Source: Burkholderiaceae bacterium (GTDB taxonomy: Bacteria; Pseudomonadota; Gammaproteobacteria; Burkholderiales; Burkholderiaceae). From it: a stretch of DNA of 58,805 nucleotides. Below are positions 52,193-58,805 of this stretch, in pieces; the first letter of the stretch is position 1; every line of letters begins with the position of its first letter. Both the position numbers and the translations under genes were made by a program. The notes beneath the pieces were generated by a model, which was not told the DNA's origin, did no database searches, and saw only the letters and a program-made list of their open reading frames with translations. Location: positions 1-58,805 of the forward strand of contig CANCBK010000004.1 of the NCBI GenBank assembly GCA_947374315.1, given 5' to 3'.

Positions 52193-52843
52193 TTGATCGA
52201 TACCCTATTGCAACTCAGCGATTTATTGCTACATATTGATCGCTATTTAGATGTGGTGATTCAACAATATGGCTATTGGGCTTATGGCCTACTCTTTGCT
52301 ATCGTGTTTGCTGAGACTGGTTTGGTGGTCGCTCCTTTTTTGCCGGGCGACTCTCTCTTGTTTATTGCTGGTGCTTACTGCGCCACGGAACATTTCAATT
52401 TGTGGGCGCTCTGTATCGGTTTATTGATTGCGGCAATCAGTGGCAATACCGTGAATTACTTTATTGGCCGCTGGATTGGGCACCGCATTTTTAGTAGCCA
52501 ATCTCGCTGGATTGATCAGGCGGCTTTGCGCAAGACCCATTCCTTTTACGAGAAGCACGGCGGCAAAACAATTATCGTGGCGCGCTTCTTGCCAATCATT
52601 CGCACCTTTGCACCATTCGTTGCTGGCATATCTGAAATGAATTTCTCACGCTTCCAGTTATTTAATATCACTGGCGCAGTCTTGTGGGTATTTGGATTGG
52701 TCATTGCGGGCTACTTCTTTGGCAACATCCCCGTCATTCGCCAGAACCTGAACGTCATTGTGTTGATTGGTATTGGTGCCGCAGCCTTGCCCATTGTGCT
52801 GGCGGGTCTCTACAAACTATTTCAGACTAAAAAGAAATCATAG
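52193..52843 (+). CDS. DedA-family (SNARE-associated/VTT domain) membrane protein
   Basis: The 216 residues show the DedA pattern: YGYWAYGLLFAIVFAETGLV, VAPFLPGDSLLFIAGAYCAT, AAISGNTVNYFIGRWIGHRI, FYEKHGGKTIIVARFLPIIR TFAPFVAGI and C-terminal helices. DedA proteins are proposed undecaprenyl-phosphate or phospholipid flippases that help maintain the proton motive force; the function of this member is inferred. The start is a TTG at 52193 supported by a good GGAG seven bases upstream. It converges on the SirB1 gene, with a weak 6-bp stem (CAATCT/AGATTG) in the gap. Confidence 0.93.
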   Translation: MIDTLLQLSDLLLHIDRYLDVVIQQYGYWAYGLLFAIVFAETGLVVAPFLPGDSLLFIAGAYCATEHFNLWALCIGLLIAAISGNTVNYFIGRWIGHRIFSSQSRWIDQAALRKTHSFYEKHGGKTIIVARFLPIIRTFAPFVAGISEMNFSRFQLFNITGAVLWVFGLVIAGYFFGNIPVIRQNLNVIVLIGIGAAALPIVLAGLYKLFQTKKKS

Positions 52844-52884
52844 TCAACAATCTTTTTGGTAGAGAGATTGCTGAATGTGACCGC

Positions 52885-53727
52885 TCAGTGCAGCTTGGTT
52901 TGACTCTCCAGCGTAGCAATATGTTCCCGAATATCTGCCGCGTCCTCTGCGCCAGGCATCTCACTTAAATAACGCTGCATATCGGCAATCGCAGGGCGAA
53001 GGTATTCCAACTGGGCAAAGATCAGGCCACGATCACGGACTTCTTCAATCGAGTCAGGCAGCAGAATCACCAGGCGCTCTTGGATTCCGAGCAAACGCTC
53101 CCAGCGCTCATGCTCTGAATAAATCATTTTGAGATTTCTCATAAAGCGAGAGAGAATTTCTCGAGCGCTAGAGGCGCGTAAGAAAATATTGAGAGGCAAA
53201 CTAAGATCACCGCGATAGCCTTTGGCATCGAGGTAGGGATCAAGCATTTCTTGCAATTGATTTTTGGAGAGTGATTCGCCATTCAGTGGATCCATGATGA
53301 TCTCACCCTGTTGCAGAGAGATGCGCATCATGAAGTGATTCGGAAAGGAGACTCCTTTGATATTTAAACCAATTTGCTGACCTAGCTCCATCATCAAGAT
53401 GGCTAATGAGATTGGAATGCCGCGACGATTAACAATAATTTGGTGAAGGTAAGAATTCTCGGGCGCGTAAAAGTCATTCGGGTTAGGGCCGAAACCTAAC
53501 TCGTTATAAAAGAAATGCTTCAAAATCTGCAGACGCTGAATCAGCGGCGTATCTGGGGTAATGCGTTGCTTGAGCTTGTTGCCCCATTGATCAATCTGAT
53601 CTAGGACCCCTTGCACATCGAGATCAGGATAGGCGTGTTGTGCAACGGCTACTGCAGCCTCGGTTAAGGGGAAGTGTTCGTCTTCAGCAACTAAGGAAGT
53701 GAAATAGTCGAGTTGTTGTGTTGGCAT
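52885..53727 (-). CDS. SirB1 family protein (transglutaminase-like with TPR)
   Basis: The 280 residues have the SirB1/YchA family N-terminal transglutaminase-like fold, with FFYNELGFGPNPNDFYAPEN and NRRGIPISLAILMMELGQQI, GVSFPNHFMMRI and IIMDPLNGESLSKNQLQEML. A C-terminal tetratricopeptide-like helical part follows. Its biochemical role is not established. It starts five bases after murJ ends, so the two are probably cotranscribed. Confidence 0.92.
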   Translation of the reverse strand: MPTQQLDYFTSLVAEDEHFPLTEAAVAVAQHAYPDLDVQGVLDQIDQWGNKLKQRITPDTPLIQRLQILKHFFYNELGFGPNPNDFYAPENSYLHQIIVNRRGIPISLAILMMELGQQIGLNIKGVSFPNHFMMRISLQQGEIIMDPLNGESLSKNQLQEMLDPYLDAKGYRGDLSLPLNIFLRASSAREILSRFMRNLKMIYSEHERWERLLGIQERLVILLPDSIEEVRDRGLIFAQLEYLRPAIADMQRYLSEMPGAEDAADIREHIATLESQTKLH

Positions 53728-53732
53728 ATGAT

Positions 53733-55286
53733 CTATTTTGCATGACGCAGAAATTTTTGCCAGCGGATGCCAACCAAGCCCAAGGCTCCAAAGTAGACCA
53801 CTGCGGCAGCGCCAAGCCAGGCAGCTAACAGCGCCACTCTGAGCCAGGGGGTTTGCTGGAGCGCAATCCAGTTATGGGCGCTAGCGGCGTAATACAGCAA
53901 TGCTGAATATGGAATTAAGGCAAGCGACAGCTGACCTAGATACTTTAACCATGCGGAGTTAGGAAGGGCGCCACGTCGATGTAAGCCCACCCACAGTAGG
54001 GTCGCATTAAGGCAGGCCCCAGCACCAACGGAGAGGGCTAGGCCAGCATGGCCGAGCCAAGGAACAAAAACTAGATTGGCTAACTGAGTAGCTAGTAATA
54101 CGAGCAAGCCAATTTTTACTGGCGTACGAATATCTTGGCGTGAGTAAAAACCGGGCGCCAAGATCTTTACCAAAATTAAACCAATTAAACCAACACCATA
54201 CGCGGCCAATGCGCGTTGGGTCATTAAGACATCCAAGGCGGTGAACTTGCCATAGTGGTAGAGGACTGCTGCGAGCGGCTCACCAAAAATAAATAAAGCT
54301 ATTGCGCAAGGGGCGGCCAGCAAGAAAGTCAGTTGTAAGCCCCAAATTAAAAGCTCACCAGCATGAATCAAGTCATTTTTTGCATTTGCTTTGCTTAGGC
54401 TAGGCAGAAGAACGGTTCCTAGCGCCACACCCAAGAGGGCAGTTGGAAACTCCATTAGGCGATCGGCATAAGAAAGCCATGACACGCTACCGGCTTGGAG
54501 GCGTGAAGCAATATTGGTATTGATGATGAGGGAGATCTGGGCAACAGATACTGCAAATACAGCTGGCCCCATCAATCGCATGACTCGACGAGCATCGGGA
54601 TTTTTGATTGCCGCTTTGATTGCGCCCGGCAGAAGCCCAACTCTGGGCAATAGACCCAGATGAGACAGCGCTGGAACTTGGATCGCCAGCTGCAAAACAC
54701 CCCCCAAAAGAACCCCGACACTGAGGGCGTAAATGGGTTGAGCTAAGTGGGGAGCCAAAAAGATAGCACTACCGATCAGGGCTAGATTGAGTAAAACGGG
54801 GGTAAATGCTGGAATGGCAAAGCGCCCAAAGGTATTGAGAATCCCCGCGGACAAGGAAACCATTGAAATCAGGCCGATATAAGGGAACATGATGCGGGTC
54901 ATGACTACGCTAGCTTCATAGGCTGGCCCACCTTTAAACCCGGTAGCAATGGCCAGAATGAGCAAGGGAGCGCCGATGACCCCCAGGAATACCGTGAGAA
55001 GCAAAGCCCAAAATAAGAGTGTGGCAACGGCATTTACGAGGATTTGGGACTGTTTTACATCCCCTTCGCTGGAGATTTCCCCTAAAATTGGCACAAATGC
55101 CTGGGAAAACGCCCCTTCAGCAAAGAGCCGGCGTAGCAAATTTGGCAGTCTAAAGGCCACATTAAAGGCGTCCGTCCACTCCGAAGCCCCAAAACTACGG
55201 GCAATCAGGGTTTCCCGGAGGAGTCCGGTAATGCGGGACAGCATCGTAAGGGCGCTAACCTTGGCGGCAGCAGAAAGCAGATTCAT
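53733..55286 (-). CDS. murJ: Lipid II flippase MurJ
   Basis: MOP-superfamily exporter that moves lipid II across the inner membrane for peptidoglycan synthesis. The 517 residues have about 14 hydrophobic helices. Family motifs include SRITGLLRETLIARSFGASE, AFNVAFRLPNLLRRLFAEGA FSQAFVPIL, MRIMFPYIGLISMVSLSAGI and SWLSYADRLMEFPTALLGVA. It is divergent from rpsT, with 153 bases between the starts, and is followed by the SirB1 gene. Confidence 0.97.
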   Translation of the reverse strand: MNLLSAAAKVSALTMLSRITGLLRETLIARSFGASEWTDAFNVAFRLPNLLRRLFAEGAFSQAFVPILGEISSEGDVKQSQILVNAVATLLFWALLLTVFLGVIGAPLLILAIATGFKGGPAYEASVVMTRIMFPYIGLISMVSLSAGILNTFGRFAIPAFTPVLLNLALIGSAIFLAPHLAQPIYALSVGVLLGGVLQLAIQVPALSHLGLLPRVGLLPGAIKAAIKNPDARRVMRLMGPAVFAVSVAQISLIINTNIASRLQAGSVSWLSYADRLMEFPTALLGVALGTVLLPSLSKANAKNDLIHAGELLIWGLQLTFLLAAPCAIALFIFGEPLAAVLYHYGKFTALDVLMTQRALAAYGVGLIGLILVKILAPGFYSRQDIRTPVKIGLLVLLATQLANLVFVPWLGHAGLALSVGAGACLNATLLWVGLHRRGALPNSAWLKYLGQLSLALIPYSALLYYAASAHNWIALQQTPWLRVALLAAWLGAAAVVYFGALGLVGIRWQKFLRHAK

Positions 55287-55439
55287 GGGCTAATTTTCCC
55301 CTATTTATCAAGTGGCTGGGCTTTTTTAGTCCTTTAATGTAAAATCTTGGGTTTTGGTGAGTCAGCTTACAAATTTGGCGAACCCACGCAGCTTTTCAGT
55401 CAATCGTATTTTGTAATTTTTATATAGCAAGGTTTAAAG

Positions 55440-55706
55440 ATGGCCAATACCGCACAAGCGCGTAAACGCGCACGGCAGGCAGTAAAACAGAATGAACACA
55501 ACTCCAGTTTGCGTTCAAAGCTTCGCACTTCCATTAAGGCAGTTCGCAAAGCAATCGACACAGGCGACAAGGCTGCTGCAGCTAAAGTGTTCGCAGCAAC
55601 TCAATCAACAATCGATAAGATTGCTGATAAAAAGATTGCTCACAAAAATACTGCATCACGTCAGAAGTCACGTTTGTCTGCAGCTATTAAGGCAATGGCA
55701 GCGTAA
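55440..55706 (+). CDS. rpsT: 30S ribosomal protein S20
   Basis: Binds the 5' domain of 16S rRNA. The 88-residue, strongly basic, helical protein starts [20 protein letters not shown] and ends in the [20 protein letters not shown] pattern. An AAGG ribosome binding site lies before the ATG. The 153-base leader region towards murJ is A/T-rich and includes TAAAAT at 55340-55345 as a possible but poorly supported -10 box. A clear terminator follows, so rpsT is monocistronic. Confidence 0.98.
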   Translation: MANTAQARKRARQAVKQNEHNSSLRSKLRTSIKAVRKAIDTGDKAAAAKVFAATQSTIDKIADKKIAHKNTASRQKSRLSAAIKAMAA

Positions 55707-55750
55707 GACTTTTTAGTTTTAGGCTGGCTCTAGAGTGATCTGAGCCTCAG

Positions 55751-55780
55751 CCCGCTCCTTATCAGAGCGGGTTTTTGTTT
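55751..55780 (+). terminator. Terminator of rpsT
   Basis: CCCGCTC (55751-55757) and GAGCGGG (55765-55771) pair around CTTATCA, followed by TTTTTG and TTTTT. It ends directly at the stop codon of the convergent DUF3579 gene; on the minus strand it lacks a T tract. Confidence 0.92.
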
Positions 55781-56095
55781 TTAAGACTGGGTTTGTGATT
55801 GCGGTTCGAATTCGCAGGCTTCTTCGATCGGCAGGCTATTGTCTTTGGCGAAGTTCATGACAAAGTCGAGCGCCCTCGGATCAAGCTCCCTTAGTCTGGT
55901 ATCAACAACAACGCATTTCACTTTTGCAATCACTACTGGCCTGACATAAGGTGAGTAAGTAAAGCGGGGGTCGCCAGCATCGCCTGGTGGGCGAAAAGTA
56001 GCCATCACTCCGCAAAGACGTTCCGCCCAGTCGCTCGGGCGAAAAGCTTTGCCAGAAGTTGTAATGCCTTGAATAAAAAGCTTTTTGTGGTTCAA
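55781..56095 (-). CDS. DUF3579 domain protein
   Basis: This 104-residue protein is recognised by the family segment FRPSDWAERLCGVMATFRP and by VKCVVVDTRLRELDPRALDF VMNFAKDN. The family is common in betaproteobacteria and has no assigned function. No membrane segment or signal peptide is visible. The start is a TTG (residues MNHKKLFIQGITTSGK) with no clear ribosome binding site, so the N-terminus is uncertain. It lies between rpsT and argF, divergent from argF, a position it often holds in Burkholderiales. Confidence 0.85.
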   Translation of the reverse strand: MNHKKLFIQGITTSGKAFRPSDWAERLCGVMATFRPPGDAGDPRFTYSPYVRPVVIAKVKCVVVDTRLRELDPRALDFVMNFAKDNSLPIEEACEFEPQSQTQS

Positions 56096-56247
56096 GTTGG
56101 CGTAGAAATCGTTGTAAGGAATCAGTATTGCTCAGCCCCCTAGCTTAACAGTCTGAGAAGGCCTTAAGATGACTTTAGGAACTATTTTCGTGCAGTTCGA
56201 TGCCCAAATAAAAAATGCAAGCTAAAACTCTAATAGAAAACTCAACA

Positions 56248-57195
56248 ATGACATCATTGGCAAAGCCTCAAGTGCCGGGCCAGGTTAAGCATTACTTGCA
56301 GTTTTCAGACCTGACTCGCGAAGAATACGACTACCTCCTGCAGCGCTCGGCCTGGCTGAAGACCAAATTCAAGAGTTATGAGACTTGGCATCCCTTACAT
56401 GATCGCACTTTGGCGATGATTTTTGAGAAGCACTCCACTCGCACCCGTCTTTCTTTTGAGGCGGGTATTCATCAGCTTGGTGGCCATGCGGTCTACCTAA
56501 ATACTCGAGACACCCAGTTGGGTCGTGGCGAGCCTGTAGAGGATGCTGCACAGGTAATTTCACGGATGACCGACATCATCATGATCCGCACCTTTGGTCA
56601 GGAGATCATTGAGCGTTTTGCAGCAAATTCTCGCGTGCCCGTGATCAATGGCCTTACCAATGAATACCACCCTTGCCAAGTATTGGCCGACATTTTTACC
56701 TTCGTAGAGGCACGCGGTCCGATTCAGGGTAAAACGGTTGCCTGGGTGGGTGATGCTAATAATATGGCGTACACCTGGATTCAGGCGGCAGAGTGTTTGG
56801 ATTTTCAAATCCGCTTCTCTGCGCCAGCAGGCTACCAGTTAGAAAGCGCAAGATTGACTGATAAAGCGTTAAAGCATCTCACTGTATACGCCGATCCAAA
56901 AGATGCCTGCAAGGGTGCCGACCTAGTGACAACTGATGTATGGACTAGCATGGGTTACGAAGATGAAAACACTTCCCGTATGAATGCGTTTCAAGAGTGG
57001 ATGGTGGATGAGGAGCTCATGTCTTTGGCTAAGCCAGATGCTTTGTTTATGCATTGTTTGCCAGCCCATCGCGGTGAAGAGGTTTCCGCGGAGGTGATTG
57101 ATGGCCCGCAAAGTATTGTTTGGGAAGAGGCCGAGAATCGCTTGCATGTTCAAAAGGCTCTGATGGAGTATTTGCTCTGCGGGCGTTTGCAGTAA
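56248..57195 (+). CDS. argF: Ornithine carbamoyltransferase
   Basis: Forms citrulline from ornithine and carbamoyl phosphate. From the chosen ATG the product has 315 residues, the usual length. The carbamoyl-phosphate site STRTR lies at 63-67, HQLGGHAVYL follows, and the ornithine-site HCLPAHRG is at 269-276. The open frame continues 11 codons upstream (an alternative ATG at 56215), but those residues are not family-like. argG follows after 58 bases, so the two arginine genes may be expressed together. No clear ArgR box was recognised in the upstream spacer. Confidence 0.97.
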   Translation: MTSLAKPQVPGQVKHYLQFSDLTREEYDYLLQRSAWLKTKFKSYETWHPLHDRTLAMIFEKHSTRTRLSFEAGIHQLGGHAVYLNTRDTQLGRGEPVEDAAQVISRMTDIIMIRTFGQEIIERFAANSRVPVINGLTNEYHPCQVLADIFTFVEARGPIQGKTVAWVGDANNMAYTWIQAAECLDFQIRFSAPAGYQLESARLTDKALKHLTVYADPKDACKGADLVTTDVWTSMGYEDENTSRMNAFQEWMVDEELMSLAKPDALFMHCLPAHRGEEVSAEVIDGPQSIVWEEAENRLHVQKALMEYLLCGRLQ

Positions 57196-57253
57196 TTTTT
57201 TAAGTAATTCGTCTTAGTTGGTTATTAATTCATTTTCTGATTGAATAGAAATT

Positions 57254-58483
57254 ATGTCTGATATTAAAAAAGTAGTTTTAGCTTATTCCGGCGGTCTTGA
57301 TACCAGCGTGATCTTGAAATGGCTTCAAGATACCTATCAATGTGAGATCGTTACATTTACCGCTGACTTGGGTCAAGGTGAAGAGCTTGAGCCAGCGCGC
57401 GCTAAAGCGCTGCAATTTGGTATCAAGCCAGAAAATATTTTTATCGATGATTTGCGCGAAGAGTTTGTGCGTGATTTCGTATTCCCGATGTTCCGCGCCA
57501 ATACGATTTACGAAGGCGAGTATTTGTTGGGTACTTCAATTGCCCGTCCATTGATCGCTAAGCGCCAAATTGAAATTGCTCGTCAGACTGGTGCGGACTC
57601 GGTTTCCCATGGGGCGACTGGTAAAGGCAATGACCAAGTACGTTTTGAATTGGGTTATTACGCATTAGAGCCGGGAATCAAAGTCATCGCCCCATGGCGT
57701 GAGTGGGACCTGCTTTCCCGTGAAAAATTGATGGCCTATGCAGAAAAGCATGGCATTCCAGTAGAGATGAAACACAAGCAGGGTGGCTCACCATATTCAA
57801 TGGATGCCAATCTCTTACACATCAGCTACGAAGGTCGTCACCTCGAAAATCCGAATGCCGAGGCTGAAGAGTCTATGTGGCGTTGGACAGTGTCTCCTGA
57901 AAAAGCACCAGATGCAGCAGAAATTATTGAAATTGAATTCCGTGCTGGTGATCCAGTAGCGATTAATGGCAAAACGTATAAGCCACATGAGTTGTTGGCT
58001 GAGCTCAATCGTATTGGTGGCATGCACGGCATTGGCCGACTTGATTTAGTTGAGAATCGCTTTGTTGGTATGAAGAGCCGTGGCTGTTATGAAACTCCTG
58101 GTGGCACAATCTTGTTGAAAGCCCACCGCGGTATCGAGAGCATTACTTTGGATCGCGAAGTGGCTCATCTGAAAGATGATCTGATGCCACGCTATGCCAG
58201 CATGATCTACAACGGTTTGTGGTGGGCGCCAGAACGCCTTGCCTTGCAAACCTTGATTGACCACACTCAGCAAATGGTAAATGGCGTTGTGCGTCTGAAA
58301 CTCTACAAAGGATCTGTATCCGTCATCTCTCGTGATTCAGCGAATACCCTGTTTGATCAGACCATTGCTACCTTTGATGATGACGGCGGCGCTTATAACC
58401 AAGCGGATGCTGGTGGTTTTATTAAGCTCAATGCATTGCGTATGCGGATTGCCGAAACTGCAAGACGTAAGCGTGCCAAGTAA
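57254..58483 (+). CDS. argG: Argininosuccinate synthase
   Basis: Joins citrulline and aspartate using ATP. The 409 residues are of the shorter type common outside the enterobacteria. The N-type ATP pyrophosphatase loop [15 protein letters not shown] lies at 10-24, with [60 protein letters not shown] and [19 protein letters not shown]. It follows argF and precedes ppnP. Confidence 0.98.
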   Translation: MSDIKKVVLAYSGGLDTSVILKWLQDTYQCEIVTFTADLGQGEELEPARAKALQFGIKPENIFIDDLREEFVRDFVFPMFRANTIYEGEYLLGTSIARPLIAKRQIEIARQTGADSVSHGATGKGNDQVRFELGYYALEPGIKVIAPWREWDLLSREKLMAYAEKHGIPVEMKHKQGGSPYSMDANLLHISYEGRHLENPNAEAEESMWRWTVSPEKAPDAAEIIEIEFRAGDPVAINGKTYKPHELLAELNRIGGMHGIGRLDLVENRFVGMKSRGCYETPGGTILLKAHRGIESITLDREVAHLKDDLMPRYASMIYNGLWWAPERLALQTLIDHTQQMVNGVVRLKLYKGSVSVISRDSANTLFDQTIATFDDDGGAYNQADAGGFIKLNALRMRIAETARRKRAK

Positions 58484-58527
58484 TCAAGATTAACAATAAA
58501 TAAAAAATCAGATTAGAAAGAATAAAG

Positions 58528-58805
58528 ATGCAATTTGATCAAGTTTCCGTAGGCAAAAAAGCCAATGTATTTTTTGATGGTAAATGCGTATCTCATACCG
58601 TGACCTTGCCAAATGGTATTCGTAAGTCTGTTGGCGTAGTGTTGCCAAGCACTTTGCGTTTTGACCTCAGCACTAAAGAAATCATGGAAGTAGTCGATGG
58701 TAATGCTTTTGTGAGTATTAACGGTGCCCCTGAGGTGGAATTCAAGGCCGGACAAAGCTGGGAAGTAGAGAAGGGTGGTCACTTCATCATCCGTGCCGAG
58801 GCCCC
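58528..58805 (+). CDS. ppnP: Pyrimidine/purine nucleoside phosphorylase PpnP (YaiE family), partial
   Basis: The window ends inside this gene; 92 residues are visible. The small cupin-type pattern, with GIRKSVGVVLPSTLRFDLST, KEIMEVVDGNAFVSINGAP and FKAGQSWEVEKGGHFIIRAE, matches the PpnP/YaiE (DUF1255) family, which phosphorolyses several nucleosides. Only the last few residues are expected to be missing. It starts 44 bases after argG with no terminator between, so it may be read from the arg promoter. The AGAAAG ribosome binding site is weak. Confidence 0.85.
   Translation, partial: MQFDQVSVGKKANVFFDGKCVSHTVTLPNGIRKSVGVVLPSTLRFDLSTKEIMEVVDGNAFVSINGAPEVEFKAGQSWEVEKGGHFIIRAEA

Noticed and set aside
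52848..52870. CAATCT/AGATTG stem between the DedA and SirB1 genes
   Set aside because: Six-base stem with an 11-base loop and no following T run; not convincing as a terminator.

Overview
This window is a dense stretch of bacterial core chromosome: about 51 protein genes, mostly close-packed or overlapping, with no gene-free stretch above 300 bases (the longest gap is about 207 bases, between grpE and dnaK). I see no rRNA, tRNA, CRISPR array, insertion sequence, integrase or prophage gene. The gene families and gene order point to a betaproteobacterium of the order Burkholderiales, most likely Polynucleobacter or a close relative. The main clues are an orphan Bug/TctC binding protein, a three-subunit transhydrogenase, the purB-waaA, yajC-secD-secF, nadK-recN/hrcA and perM-hda-pcnB-folK clusters, and the moderate GC. 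The genus is inferred from recalled gene order, not from a search.

Layout. 1-1830: the end of groES, groL and a terminator. 1847-5819 (minus): a Bug periplasmic binding protein, then the pntAA-pntAB-pntB operon. 5955-10598: mnmA, a glutathione S-transferase (minus) and purB-waaA. 10603-16115 (minus): queA-tgt (queuosine) followed by yajC-secD-secF (Sec translocon accessory). 16146-19127 (plus): recG and ubiA. 19153-24707 (minus): glcD-glcE-glcF-yggS-proC, with a cobalamin adenosyltransferase reading outward. 25331-32998 (minus): a YhdP-type AsmA protein, a nitrilase-like amidase, tldD and DAHP synthase. 33077-37554: glnE facing recN and nadK. 38524-44703 (plus): the heat-shock cluster hrcA-hemH-grpE-dnaK-dnaJ. 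44722-49980 (minus): an AI-2E family protein, hda, a HAD phosphatase, pcnB, folK and panB. 50054-55286: purM, miaA, a DedA protein, a SirB1 protein and murJ. 55440 to the end: rpsT, a DUF3579 protein, argF, argG and the start of ppnP.

How the genes work together. Two chaperone systems are present: GroES/GroEL at the left edge and GrpE/DnaK/DnaJ near the middle, the latter linked to the repressor gene hrcA. Two near-consensus sigma-32 (RpoH) promoters stand in front of grpE and dnaK, separated by a clear terminator, so these genes form at least two heat-inducible units. Other groups are the glycolate oxidase operon, the tRNA modification genes (mnmA, queA, tgt, miaA), arginine biosynthesis (argF, argG), purine synthesis (purB, purM), cell-envelope genes (waaA, murJ, secDF, yhdP) and nitrogen control (glnE).

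I found no convincing novel multi-gene system. The points worth a second look are regulatory: the paired RpoH promoters, a probable leaderless adenosyltransferase mRNA, an 18-bp palindrome before pntAA, a hairpin over the mnmA ribosome binding site, intercistronic hairpins at dnaK/dnaJ and nadK/recN, and convergent genes whose stop codons overlap.
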